Origin: Rossellomorea marisflavi
GTDB lineage: Bacteria; Bacillota; Bacilli; Bacillales; Bacillaceae_B
Direction of reading: 5' to 3'
NCBI RefSeq assembly: GCF_009806575.1
Contig: NZ_CP047095.1
Location: 1,740,001 to 1,804,000, forward strand
Length of the DNA stretch: 64,000 nt
Below are positions 15,765-25,434 of the stretch, one piece after another (positions within the stretch are counted from its first letter, which is position 1; each line of letters opens with the position of its first letter). Made by a program: the position numbers and the translations under genes. The notes below the pieces were generated by a model. That model had not been told where the DNA came from. It did not search any database and saw only the letters and a list, made by a program, of their open reading frames with translations.

Positions 15765-16696
15765 TCGAACTTACGAATCTATCAAAATCATACGGCTCCT
15801 TTCAAGCGCTGGACGGACTCACCCTGAGTATCGGAAAAGGAACGGTCTTCGGTTTCGTCGGTCAGAACGGAGCCGGGAAATCCACGACATTTTCCATTTT
15901 GGCAACCCTCCTTGCACCGACGTCGGGCAGGGCGAAAGTAAATGGATATGATGTATGTGAGGAACCGAAAATGGTCAGGCGCCAAATCGGATATATGCCG
16001 GATTTCTTCGGGGTATACGATCAATTAAAAGCAGAGGAATATCTCGACTTTTACGGAGCGAGCTATAAGATTCCGGCTGAAGAGAGGGCTGCCCTCATTC
16101 CGCAACTACTGGAATTGGTGAATCTTTCCCATAAGAAGGATTCCTATGTGGATGAATTGTCCCGCGGGATGAAGCAGAGGCTTTGTCTTGCCCGCTGCCT
16201 GATCCATGATCCAGAAGTCCTGATCCTGGATGAACCGGCTTCTGGCCTGGACCCGCGGGCAAGGATCGAGATGCGTGAGATCTTAAGAGAATTGAAGAAG
16301 ATGGGCAAGACCATCCTCATTTCTTCCCATATTCTTCCTGAACTGGCCGAGATGTGTGATGAAATCGGAGTCATCGATAATGGAAAGCTTGTGGCACATG
16401 GTTCCGTTGCCGATATCCAGCAGCAGCTGGAGGCAGAAAAGATCATCGAGGTAAAGGTGAGGGGGATGCTCGAGTCGGCTGCCTCTTTCTTCGAAGATGA
16501 TCCGAATCTGTCAAGTCTTGAAATGAACGAAGAGCTGAAGACAATCAAATTCCTCTACAAAGGATCCGAAGTGCAGCAGGCTGAGCTGCTCCGTTTGGCA
16601 ATATTGAACGGAATTGCCGTCGTCACCTTCAAGGAGGCGGAAACGGATCTTGAGGATGTCTTCATGGAAATTACGAAGGGGGTGAAGCCATCATGA
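15761..16696 (+). CDS. ABC transporter ATP-binding protein
   Basis: 311 residues, typical of single-domain ATPases of ABC-2 type transporters. Walker A GQNGAGKST near residue 33, signature LSRGMKQRL near 130, Walker B VLILDEPASGLDP near 150 with catalytic glutamate, and a SSHILPE switch histidine. The last 100 residues form the accessory domain common to CcmA/YhaQ-like subunits. Start and stop overlap both neighbours by four bases, so it is translated with the permease at 16693. Confidence 0.92.
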   Translation: MIELTNLSKSYGSFQALDGLTLSIGKGTVFGFVGQNGAGKSTTFSILATLLAPTSGRAKVNGYDVCEEPKMVRRQIGYMPDFFGVYDQLKAEEYLDFYGASYKIPAEERAALIPQLLELVNLSHKKDSYVDELSRGMKQRLCLARCLIHDPEVLILDEPASGLDPRARIEMREILRELKKMGKTILISSHILPELAEMCDEIGVIDNGKLVAHGSVADIQQQLEAEKIIEVKVRGMLESAASFFEDDPNLSSLEMNEELKTIKFLYKGSEVQQAELLRLAILNGIAVVTFKEAETDLEDVFMEITKGVKPS

Positions 16697-17544
16697 GACA
16701 ATTGTTCATAAACCCGATGCTGAATAAGGAGTTCAAGCTTCGGTTCCGTTCATTCAAATCATTCATTGGGATCCTGTGCTACCTCATGGCCATCAGTATT
16801 GTCGTGATCGGTTTCATCTACTTCCAGAGCAGGATGTCCATGAATGGGTACTTCCGTCCGAACGAAAGCAGGACGATGTTCATGATCCTATCCTTCCTGC
16901 AAATCATCCTGGTTTTATTCATCACCCCTGGTCTTACCGGGGGACTCATATCGGGAGAAAGGGAGAAACAGACACTGAGCATGCTTCTTACGACTGAACA
17001 AAGCTCCACAAGCATCATCCTGAGTAAATTGGTGTCATCGGTTTCCTACCTGTTACTGCTCATTCTTTCGAGTCTTCCGATCTACAGTTTTGTGTTCTTA
17101 TTCGGAGGGGTTGCACCGACGGATGTGCTCATGATTTTCGGCTACAGCCTGTTCCTTGTATTCGTATTCGGATCGATCGGGATCTTTTTCTCCACAATCA
17201 TCCGGAAAACGATCGTATCCATGGTAACAGCGTACGGAAGCGTCCTGGTCCTTGTAGGAGGATCGCTATTCCTGTTTGCCCTTACCATGGCGCTTTCAGG
17301 CGTTTCGAGCAACGGTACGCCGTCGACCAACCCGATCGCTTACTTTATGGCTATGTTCAATCCAGGGATCGTACTGTATGGTCATTTCGAACCGAGGATG
17401 ATGGAAGAGATCCTTTCCTTGACGGGCATATCATTCCCCTTATGGATTTCGTTTATCATCACGTACAGCATTCTGGCCATCCTGGCATTATTCGGAAGCA
17501 TTTGGAAATTACGCCCTCGTATGAAAACCCGGGCAAGGGGGTAA
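16693..17544 (+). CDS. ABC-2 type permease
   Basis: 283 residues with six predicted membrane helices (about 24-44, 58-78, 104-128, 140-165, 175-200, 250-272). The N-terminus MRQLFINPMLNKEFKLRFRS is the usual cytoplasmic entry of ABC-2 permeases. It pairs with the ATPase at 15761 and probably acts as a homodimer. Substrate unknown; position in a MoxR/VWA operon suggests an envelope component or a peptide rather than a nutrient. Confidence 0.9.
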   Translation: MRQLFINPMLNKEFKLRFRSFKSFIGILCYLMAISIVVIGFIYFQSRMSMNGYFRPNESRTMFMILSFLQIILVLFITPGLTGGLISGEREKQTLSMLLTTEQSSTSIILSKLVSSVSYLLLLILSSLPIYSFVFLFGGVAPTDVLMIFGYSLFLVFVFGSIGIFFSTIIRKTIVSMVTAYGSVLVLVGGSLFLFALTMALSGVSSNGTPSTNPIAYFMAMFNPGIVLYGHFEPRMMEEILSLTGISFPLWISFIITYSILAILALFGSIWKLRPRMKTRARG

Positions 17545-17548
17545 CACG

Positions 17549-19059
17549 ATGGAAGGAAAAGGTCAATTCCTTCGATACCTGTACCGACTGAGGAAGAAGC
17601 TGCGATATGCACAGCTCATCGAACAATTGCAAAGAATCGTATTCGGCTCCGGTATCCTGGCCCTGCTCATGACAGCGGCTGTATGGATTCGGCCGTTCCC
17701 CTTCTGGCAGCGTTACCTGGCGGGCATGTGGGTGTTGCTAATCATTGGCATGGCGATTCATCTCTACAGGAAGAGGGCGACAATCGAACAAAGCGTAAGG
17801 ATCTATGATGAGGCAGCAGGGGAAAACACCATCAGCACGGCAAGGGGGAGCTGGATGGCAGCCATCCGTTGCTCCCGCTTGTCCTCCGGGATGCCCTGCG
17901 TGCCATGAACAGACATGAAGAGAGGGTCCACGGTCGCCGATACTGGAGGTTTCATACCCGATTGGCCATTGCTGCCCTTCTTCTCTATGGGGGATCTGCC
18001 CTGGTCCTGACTCAGGGACACGCATCCTTTGAAACAGCAGCCGAACTGAAAAAAAAGAGTGAAGTCACGATGGAATCGGATAAGCGTCTTGAAAAGGAAG
18101 CTAAAAAGAACTCTGTAAAGAAAAAAGAATTGGCGAAAGAGATCCAGGAGATCAAACAAGAGAAGGATCCGATGGAGCGGCAAAAAGCCATTATGAAAAA
18201 AGTAAAAGAAAACAATCTCAAAAAACAAAAAGCAGAGCTTTCTTTGCGTGAGCTCGAACGAATCAAAAAGATCGCCGAACAAATGAAAGCGGACGGAGTA
18301 GCGGATGCATTAAAAAAATTCGATCAGAAAGCACTTGAAAAAGAAATGAAAGCGTTGAGTGATGAGCAGCTTGAACGGCTCAAAAAGCAACTCGGAAATG
18401 ATCCTGAAAAGACTTTGTCAGACGCCTTGAAGGCAGCAGAGGGGGCGGAGAAGGCTTCTCATTCATACGCAAAATGGAATGAGGCTTTATCCAAGGAAGC
18501 TGGTGACCTCGCAGCAGCCCTTGAAGCCAAGGACCTTGATAGCATGGAGCTGGCCACTTCAGATGATCCTCCACCACCGACGGATGGCAGCCAACCTGAT
18601 CCGGGGTCGGAGCAGGAACAAAAAAATCAGCCATCGGGAAGTGGCTCGACAGCTGCCGGTAAGGGCAGTGGAACGGGCAATGGAAACGGTAGCGGTAATG
18701 GGGGTGGAGGAGCAAATGGCAGTGGCAAGGGTACCGGCAATGGAAACGGTAGAGGCAGTGGTTCTGGCTCTGGCAGTGGTGCAGGATTCAGTCAGGGATC
18801 AAGGGAGCTTCTGACCATACCTGAACGAATGGAAGGCAAGACCAACACAGAGGTCGATTCAGGCAAGCTTAACAAGGGAAGGCAGGGGGAACGGTTCTCT
18901 TCTGATGGACCCGTCGAAAGGGGCTCTGTACGGTCTTACGAAGAAGTGTACCAAGACTACTATTCTTCCTACCGAAAAGGTGAAGACCGGCAGACGATCC
19001 CTAAAGACTTGGAATCGGTCGTGGAATCTTATTTTAGTGAAATTGATCCGGGAGAGTGA
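17549..19059 (+). pseudogene. Membrane protein with coiled coil and Gly-rich region (DUF4175-like), frameshifted
   Basis: The frame from ATG 17549 ends at 17908, while homologous-looking sequence continues in the frame of 17848-19059. One extra G in the G5 run at 17844-17848 would restore a 503-residue protein. The corrected protein has three membrane helices (about 33-50, 54-72 and 137-153), a Lys/Glu-rich coiled coil (about 165-300), a Gly/Ser/Asn low-complexity stretch (about 355-415) and a conserved acidic tail. Proteins of this shape (DUF4175-like) accompany MoxR-DUF58-VWA genes elsewhere. The intact flanking operon argues for a base-call error or very recent mutation. Confidence 0.8.
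17844..17848 (+). other. Frameshift site 1 (G5, G6 expected)
   Basis: Upstream codons GCA AGG GGG read in frame with ATG 17549; downstream the frame GAG CTG GAT GGC begins at 17848. Adding one G joins them without altering any other residue. Confidence 0.85.
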
Positions 19060-19064
19060 ACAGG

Positions 19065-20050
19065 GTGGACGTAGCAGATAAAGAAATGGCTTACAAACAA
19101 GCCATTGCAAAAATTGAACAGGTAAAGGAAGAAATCGGCCGTTATATCGTCGGCCAGAAGGATATTATCGACACGCTTTTATTGACGATCCTGGCAGGGG
19201 GCATGCCCTCCTCGAAGGGTTGCCGGGCCTTGGGAAGACCATGCTCGTTCGCTCCTTATCGGACGTCATGGAGCTGAGTTTTTCACGGGTTCAATTCACA
19301 CCTGATTTGATGCCGACAGACATTACGGGGACCATGGTGATGAGCCATGACAGGGATGAACCATTCACCTTCCATAAAGGTCCGCTCTTTCATCACCTGG
19401 TGCTTGCGGATGAAATCAACCGTTCAACACCAAAGACACAGAGTGCCCTTCTTGAAGCCATGGCTGAGCAGACGGTGACGGTAGTAGGAGAGACGATGAA
19501 GCTTGAAAAGCCATTTTTCGTTCTCGCCACACAGAATCCCATTGACCTCGAAGGAACCTATCCCCTACCTGAAGCGCAGATGGACCGCTTCATGTGCAAA
19601 TTACTGGTTCCCCATCCAAAGAAAGAGGAGTTGAAAGAAATCATCCGTCGTACCACGGGAACTGAACAGATCAGTTTGCAACCAATCATGGACCGTGCGG
19701 AACTGCTGGGTGTACAAAGGCTTGTGAAAGAAATCATGGTCAGTGATGAAGTATTGGACTTTGCTATTTTCATTGTGGAATCGACACACCCCGACCGTGA
19801 GTCTGCATCAGAGCTCGTCAAGCAATATATCGAATATGGAAGCGGCCCGCGGGGGCTTCAAAATCTCATCATGATGGCGAAGGCGCGTGCGTTGGTCAAC
19901 GGAAGGTATCACGTCTCCATCGGGGATATTAAACAGACGGCCCTCCCGGTTCTCAGACACCGGATTCTATTGAACTTCGAGGCGGAGGCGACGAATGTGA
20001 AAGAAGATGAAATCCTCATGGACCTCATCAACAGGGGAACGGGCTCTTGA
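19065..20050 (+). pseudogene. MoxR-family AAA+ ATPase, frameshifted
   Basis: MoxR ATPases act as chaperones with VWA partners. The frame from GTG 19065 (GGGAG ten bases upstream) covers IEQVKEEIGRYIVGQKDIID and TILAGG, then shifts; the rest is in the frame from 19202 with Walker A GLPGLGKT, Walker B LVLADEINR, sensor 1 ATQNP and the arginine-finger region PEAQMDRF. One added G in the G5 run at 19197-19201 gives a normal 328-residue protein. As sequenced it would lose the P-loop. Conservation of everything downstream suggests the gene is functional in the cell or was until very recently. Confidence 0.88.
19197..19201 (+). other. Frameshift site 2 (G5, G6 expected)
   Basis: Reading GCA GGG GG(G) CAT GCC CTC CTC GAA GGG restores AGGHALLEGLPGLGKT, the invariant MoxR P-loop context. 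Confidence 0.88.
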
Positions 20051-20928
20051 AGTCAATGTTAAGCCCTCAATTCCTGTCGCAGCTTAAAAGGCATCGATTA
20101 AATCCTGACAGAGTTTCCACTGCTCAGCATAAAGGGGCAAGGAAGTCGACACGGCACGGGAGTTCTCTGGAATTCTCGGATTATCAGATGTATGAGCTCG
20201 GTGACGATGTGAGGCAGATTGATTGGAACGTCTATGCAAGAACCGAAAAAGTGTATGTGAAGCGGTATCTTGATGAGCGGGAGGTTTCAATCAGCTTATA
20301 CCTGGATTGTACGAAATCAATGAAAACCGAACCCGTGAAGTGGGAGAAGGCTACGGAACTTGCGGCATCACTTGCTTATATGATCCTGAGCTCCGATGAC
20401 CGTCTGAGCCTTCATCTGGTGGGGGCTGAGGCAGCCCCAATGAAGAAGAAGGGTATGAGGGATGCAAAGGCGATCCTGCACTCCATGGAAAATGTACAGG
20501 ACACTTCAGACGATAATGGCAGTCGAACGCCGTTTATGAGCTCCCTGAAAGGGAGACAGCGGTCGAAGAGTTCCGTCACGGTGTTGATCACGGATGCGCT
20601 TGAACCGATGAAGGAGATAACCGAAGCATTGAAGTGGCTTTCCTCAAGGAAGGAAAAGGTGTTTTTCATCCAAATCCTCCATGAACACGAGGTTTCCCCA
20701 CCCTATACGGGTGACTGGAAGCTGAAGGATAGTGAAAAAGGGGAAGAGATCGATGTATCCTTTCAGAATTCGGTTATCGATCGCTATCTCGGATCCCTTC
20801 AATTACACAACCAGGCAATCGAACGGGAATGTAAGCGCTATGGATTTACATATAGGACCCTCATATCTTCCCAGCCGGTCAATGAAATGGTGCTGAAGGA
20901 TCTGAAGATGTCCGGGATGGTGAGGTGA
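20047..20928 (+). CDS. DUF58 domain protein
   Basis: A 293-residue cytoplasmic protein of the DUF58 family, the standard partner of MoxR ATPases. The hallmark segment is GDDVRQIDWNVYARTEKVYVKRYLDEREV (about residues 55-80), leading into a VWA-like fold with DCTKSM in place of the DxSxS metal site. The start is TTG 20047 overlapping the MoxR stop, or ATG 20056; GGGGAACGGG at 20035-20044 can serve both. Probably couples the ATPase to the membrane-bound VWA proteins that follow. Confidence 0.9.
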   Translation: MKSMLSPQFLSQLKRHRLNPDRVSTAQHKGARKSTRHGSSLEFSDYQMYELGDDVRQIDWNVYARTEKVYVKRYLDEREVSISLYLDCTKSMKTEPVKWEKATELAASLAYMILSSDDRLSLHLVGAEAAPMKKKGMRDAKAILHSMENVQDTSDDNGSRTPFMSSLKGRQRSKSSVTVLITDALEPMKEITEALKWLSSRKEKVFFIQILHEHEVSPPYTGDWKLKDSEKGEEIDVSFQNSVIDRYLGSLQLHNQAIERECKRYGFTYRTLISSQPVNEMVLKDLKMSGMVR

Positions 20929-20932
20929 GGGC

Positions 20933-22672
20933 ATGGGCATTCAATATCCATTCTATGCCTTGATGGGGCTGTTTCTGATCGCAGTTGTCCTCATGTACTT
21001 CTTCAGGAAGCGCTATGAAACCAAAGTCGTATCATCGAACCTGTTATGGAATCAGGCGATGGACGAGTGGCAATCATCTCCCTGGTTCCATAAACTTCAG
21101 CGGAATCTCCTGCTGTTTCTGCAGCTCCTGATCCTTACCTTCCTCATCATCACTCTGATGAACCCTTATCTGTCCGACTATTCAGGGACGACGGGTCATA
21201 CCGTCATCCTGATGGATACATCCACTTCCATGAAGGCGAAGAAGGGGGATATCACCCATTTCGATCTTGCCAAGAAGGAAGCAGAGGGCGTGATCAAGGG
21301 CTCGCGGGGACCGGTGACCATCCTTGCCGTGGGAAAGAACATTACAACAAAGATATCCGAAGATGCAAATAAGCGGACGTCCTTGAAAGCATTGAACGAT
21401 TTGGAAATGACCAATGACCATGAGGACATGCAGAAGGCCATTCAAATGGCACTTGCCCTTGCAGGAACAGAAGAAATCCATCTGTTCAGTGATTCTGTTA
21501 CAAAAAGCATGTTCAAAGACCTTCACACGGATGCCACGGTCATGGTTCACACCATGATCGAGAATCCAGGCAACATTAGCATGAAAAGCTTCGGAATTAA
21601 AGAGAACGGGAAACAAATGGACGGTGTTGTAACGATTGCAAACCAAGGTGGCGAGGACCGGGAGGGGACACTGATCATCCATGGGGGATCAAAAGTCATC
21701 CACGAGGAACCTGTGACCATCCAAAAGGGAGAAGACACCGTCATCCCCCTCTCAGGCCTTCAGGTGGAAGAGTCATATATGGCAGAAATCCGTGTTGATG
21801 ACGATTTCCAGGAAGATAATGTCATGACGGCATTGAATATGAGTTCTTCTCCTGATGTATATGCGTTGGGAGACATCAATCCGTTTATCATCAAAGGCTT
21901 TCAGGCGTTGGGAATGGATGTTAAATCAGTGGAAGAAGCATCCACACTCGACGATAACGGAATATTAATCGCCTCACGGAAGGATGCGGAACGAACAGAA
22001 TTGCCGGTTTTTATCATCCCTGATGAAAAGGAAGAGGGAAAAAAGATAGGGGGGACGGTCTCTTCAAAGAAGGATCATCCTTTGCTTCGCTATGCCGATG
22101 TGGAAAAAATCTTCGTGGATAAAGCAACGGATCACGACATCTCTGGGCTTTCGACCATAGCCGAGCAAGACAAGGTTCCCCTCATGCAAGCGGGGGAGAT
22201 CGGTGGCAAAAAAATGGTGCTGATGAATTTTCGGCTGAAAGATTCAGATTTTCCTCTATCTCCCGGATTTCCGATCTTCTTATACAATGTCTACCATTAC
22301 TTGGGGGATAATCAGCAGGTGATCGGCAACTTCCTGCCGGGTGAAAAACGGACCATCCAGACAGATGGCACGTGGGACCTCTACAGTATGAACCAGGATT
22401 ATATCGGTGAATGGAAAGAGGGTACCACCTTCACTGCACCGACCAAACCGGGAAACTACCAGGCTTTACGTGGTCAAGATGTGAAATATTTTTCCGTCAG
22501 CATTGATGAAAGGGAAAAGGTGATTGGAAAAGGGGAATCGTTCATAGTTAAAGGGGAAGGAGTGGAGAAGGGAAGCGTCCCTTCTTCCATCAGTTCCTGG
22601 TTCCTGGCTCTGGCCGTACTTTTCTTATTCATAGAGTGGGAGGTGTATAGACGTGGGAATCGCCGTTCATGA
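20933..22672 (+). CDS. BatA-like membrane-anchored VWA protein
   Basis: 579 residues. Two N-terminal membrane helices (about 5-24 and 57-79) form the aerotolerance-regulator N-terminal (BatA) module, followed by a VWA domain with the metal-site motif DTSTSM near residue 95, a beta-sandwich region, and a final membrane helix at about 550-570 (SSWFLALAVLFLFIEWEVYRR). Only a few bases separate it from the DUF58 gene, and it overlaps the next gene by 20 bp. Probably an envelope-facing adaptor controlled by MoxR. Confidence 0.88.
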   Translation: MGIQYPFYALMGLFLIAVVLMYFFRKRYETKVVSSNLLWNQAMDEWQSSPWFHKLQRNLLLFLQLLILTFLIITLMNPYLSDYSGTTGHTVILMDTSTSMKAKKGDITHFDLAKKEAEGVIKGSRGPVTILAVGKNITTKISEDANKRTSLKALNDLEMTNDHEDMQKAIQMALALAGTEEIHLFSDSVTKSMFKDLHTDATVMVHTMIENPGNISMKSFGIKENGKQMDGVVTIANQGGEDREGTLIIHGGSKVIHEEPVTIQKGEDTVIPLSGLQVEESYMAEIRVDDDFQEDNVMTALNMSSSPDVYALGDINPFIIKGFQALGMDVKSVEEASTLDDNGILIASRKDAERTELPVFIIPDEKEEGKKIGGTVSSKKDHPLLRYADVEKIFVDKATDHDISGLSTIAEQDKVPLMQAGEIGGKKMVLMNFRLKDSDFPLSPGFPIFLYNVYHYLGDNQQVIGNFLPGEKRTIQTDGTWDLYSMNQDYIGEWKEGTTFTAPTKPGNYQALRGQDVKYFSVSIDEREKVIGKGESFIVKGEGVEKGSVPSSISSWFLALAVLFLFIEWEVYRRGNRRS

Positions 22673-25394
22673 ACCATTATGGTTAATCCTGGTCCTCCCT
22701 GTCATTGCCGTCCTCTTTCTGTTCGTCAAGCAGGGAGTGCTGAGCAAAGAGAAGCGGCTGATCATGATCATCAGGTGCCTGACGTTTCTGCTGTTGATCA
22801 CTGCCTTGACGGACCCCTATCTGACCCTGCCCCAAAAAGGGAAGAATGTTATATTCCTGGCTGACGGATCTGCATCGATCAGCGACAGCAGGGACGAGAT
22901 CTTGGGGGACATCGAAGGTCAGGTGAAAAAGAAAAAGGAATCCGATGCCTACGGAATCGTTTCATTCGCCAAAAACGCAGGACTTGAAAAAAGCCTGTCT
23001 TCCTCGGGCAGTGAAGTCCCCGAGTTCTCTGGGGAGGTTGGAGAGGACGAAACAAATATCCAGAACGGGATGGAGTACGCCTCGAATCTATTGGGCTCAT
23101 CAAATGGGGGAAGAATCGTCCTCTACAGCGATGGAATCGAGACCCTTGGAGCAGGTGAGGACATCATTCCCAAGTTGAAGGAAGATGGGATCGAAGTGGA
23201 TTGGGTAAAGCGTTCTTCCAATGACAAAGAAGACATCGCCGTGACCGCCGTAAACTCCCCTGCCGTCCAATATAAGGGGGAGGAGGCGACTGTGAATGTC
23301 ACACTCCACAGCACCACAAGGACAACCGTCGACCTGCAGCTTGACCTTAACGGTACTAAAATTGCAAGGAAGCAGGTGAAGGTCCAAGAAGGCAAAAATG
23401 AATTCGAGTTCCACCATACTGTCGACCAGACGGGCATGCTCGTCTATGGAGCAGAAATCTATTCAGAGACGGATGCGCGGCCGGAGAACAATCAGCTGAG
23501 TTCCATTGCGAGGGCCGAAGGGGATCCCCTTGTCCTCCTCGTTCAAGGTGACGGTAGGAAGAGTAAGTTGAAGGAACAGTTGAAATCTGCAGGATTCAGG
23601 GTCGAAGCCCTTCAGTCCTCGCAGCTGCCTGACAAACTGAGCTCTTATCTGGATTATCAAACGATCCTGTTTGATAATGTCGCAGCAACGGATATACCCG
23701 AAGAGAAGATGAACCTGATGGAGCAGGCTGTGAAGGAATTCGGCCGGGGATTCATCATGTTTGGAGGGGACAAAAGCTTTGCGCTGGGTGGTTACTTCAA
23801 GACACCGATTGAAAAGCTTTTGCCCGTTGACATGGAGGTCAAGGGAAAAAAAGAACTTCCTTCACTGGGACTGGTCCTCGTCATCGACCGCTCAGGAAGC
23901 ATGGATGGACAGAAGCTCTCCCTTGCGAAGGAAGCTGCCGCAAGGACTGTTTCCCTCTTGAGGGAAAAAGACACGCTGGGTGTCATCGCATTCGATGACA
24001 GGCCGTGGGAAATCGTCCCCACCGAACCGATCAAGGACCGGAAAAAAGCAGATGAGAAAATACGGACCATTTCACCGGGTGGGGGGACGAACATCTATCC
24101 ATCCCTTGAAGAGGCGTATTTGAGTCTGCAAGACAAGCCACTGAAGAGGAAGCATATCATCCTCCTGACAGATGGGCAGTCGGCGGCAGGGGGCGATTAT
24201 GATTCCCTGATCGAAGACGGGTTATCAAAGGGGGTCACCCTTTCCACTGTGGCCATCGGTTCAGATGCAGACAGGTATCTCTTGGAGGATCTCTCACAGA
24301 TGGGGAACGGCCGATTCTACGATGTGGTCGATGCATCGGTCATACCAAGCATCCTCACCAGGGAGACGGTGATCACGACTCGGACTTATATTGAGGATCA
24401 GCCATTCTTCCCTGCCATCCAATCAACTAAATGGCAAAAGCTGTTCGAGGGTGGTATGCCTCGAATGAATGCCTACATCGCCACCAGTCCTAAAGATTCT
24501 GCGCAGGTGGAATTGGCGAGCGACAAGAAAGACCCTATCCTTGCCACGTGGAGGTATGGGCTGGGAAATACCTTTGCTTTCACTTCAGATACGAACGGGC
24601 AGTGGGCAGGTGATTTCGCATCATGGAAGGGCTGGCCTGAGTTCATCAATCAATTGGTGACTCGCTCGTTCCCGAGTATCCAATCCAGCCCTTATACAAT
24701 CGAGGTGGATGGGAGCGGGGAGAAGACGAAGCTGCTCCTCACTTCACCAGACAGCGGGACGATGCCGCTGACCGTGTCTGTGTTGGCTGAAGATGGGAAG
24801 CAAATAGAAGCCGCTTCAAGGATCCTTTCACCGGGCGTACATGAAGTGGAGTTCGATGAAAAGCTATCACCTGGGGTTTACAGCATGAGCATCGGGGACC
24901 AGGCAGGGGATCAAGCGTATGAAACCGGCTTTGGCGTTCCATATTCAGAGGAATACTCCTATGAGGGGGGATCAGTCAGGACAGTTGAAGCCATCGTGAA
25001 GGCTACCGGAGGGAAAACGTACGAATCCGGTGTAGACGCATTCAGGGCATTGAACCATCGACCGCATAATGAGCAATCCATAAAGACGTTCCTCATTCTC
25101 ATAGCATTTCTGCTATTCTTTACGGAGATCGGGATCAGACGATTCGGTTTGCCTGCTGCCCTCGCCACGTTCGGCGAAAAAATGGGAAGGAAGGTTCCTG
25201 AGAATAATGTTCCTGGTACGACGAGAGCAAGGCCTGTAACAGATCTGAATTCCACTTATTCAGAACGGGAGAAACCTGTACCCGCGGCACAAAATGAACC
25301 GGAATCTCCGGCCAAATCGAAGAAATCGCAAGCGCATCAGGACCCTGATCGTATGAAACGGCTTCTGGATGCAAAAAATCGCAGGAATAAATGA
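22653..25394 (+). CDS. Large membrane VWA protein with glutamine-amidotransferase-like domain
   Basis: 913 residues. N-terminal helices at about 8-27 and 39-58, a first VWA-like domain with a variant site (LADGSASI), a beta region, an amidotransferase-like segment (GRGFIMFGGDKSFALGGY, near 370) without a recognisable cysteine nucleophile, and a second VWA domain with the canonical site VIDRSGSMDG (near 412) and the downstream GGGTN threonine. A C-terminal helix lies at about 810-828, followed by a charged cytoplasmic tail. GTG 22653 follows GGGAGGTG; it overlaps the upstream gene. Last gene of the operon, with a terminator directly after. Confidence 0.88.
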   Translation: MGIAVHEPLWLILVLPVIAVLFLFVKQGVLSKEKRLIMIIRCLTFLLLITALTDPYLTLPQKGKNVIFLADGSASISDSRDEILGDIEGQVKKKKESDAYGIVSFAKNAGLEKSLSSSGSEVPEFSGEVGEDETNIQNGMEYASNLLGSSNGGRIVLYSDGIETLGAGEDIIPKLKEDGIEVDWVKRSSNDKEDIAVTAVNSPAVQYKGEEATVNVTLHSTTRTTVDLQLDLNGTKIARKQVKVQEGKNEFEFHHTVDQTGMLVYGAEIYSETDARPENNQLSSIARAEGDPLVLLVQGDGRKSKLKEQLKSAGFRVEALQSSQLPDKLSSYLDYQTILFDNVAATDIPEEKMNLMEQAVKEFGRGFIMFGGDKSFALGGYFKTPIEKLLPVDMEVKGKKELPSLGLVLVIDRSGSMDGQKLSLAKEAAARTVSLLREKDTLGVIAFDDRPWEIVPTEPIKDRKKADEKIRTISPGGGTNIYPSLEEAYLSLQDKPLKRKHIILLTDGQSAAGGDYDSLIEDGLSKGVTLSTVAIGSDADRYLLEDLSQMGNGRFYDVVDASVIPSILTRETVITTRTYIEDQPFFPAIQSTKWQKLFEGGMPRMNAYIATSPKDSAQVELASDKKDPILATWRYGLGNTFAFTSDTNGQWAGDFASWKGWPEFINQLVTRSFPSIQSSPYTIEVDGSGEKTKLLLTSPDSGTMPLTVSVLAEDGKQIEAASRILSPGVHEVEFDEKLSPGVYSMSIGDQAGDQAYETGFGVPYSEEYSYEGGSVRTVEAIVKATGGKTYESGVDAFRALNHRPHNEQSIKTFLILIAFLLFFTEIGIRRFGLPAALATFGEKMGRKVPENNVPGTTRARPVTDLNSTYSEREKPVPAAQNEPESPAKSKKSQAHQDPDRMKRLLDAKNRRNK

Positions 25395-25396
25395 AG

Positions 25397-25431
25397 AAAA
25401 AAAGCGAAGGGAAACAATCCCTTCGCTTTTT
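25397..25431. terminator. Bidirectional terminator between the VWA operon and ykuT
   Basis: AAAAAAGCGAAGGGA pairs with TCCCTTCGCTTTTT around AACAA. It serves both convergent transcripts. Confidence 0.9.
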
Positions 25432-25434
25432 CGC

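Noticed and set aside
18640..18790. Dense short repeats of GGC/AGT/AAT codons, at first sight a satellite or CRISPR-like array
   Set aside because: They encode an in-frame Gly/Ser/Asn linker in the membrane protein; no spacers or constant direct repeat units exist.
17844..19201. Programmed ribosomal frameshifting in the MoxR operon
   Set aside because: The G5 sites lack a canonical slippery heptamer and following pseudoknot, and ktrC, an unrelated gene, shows the same lesion; base-call error is simpler.
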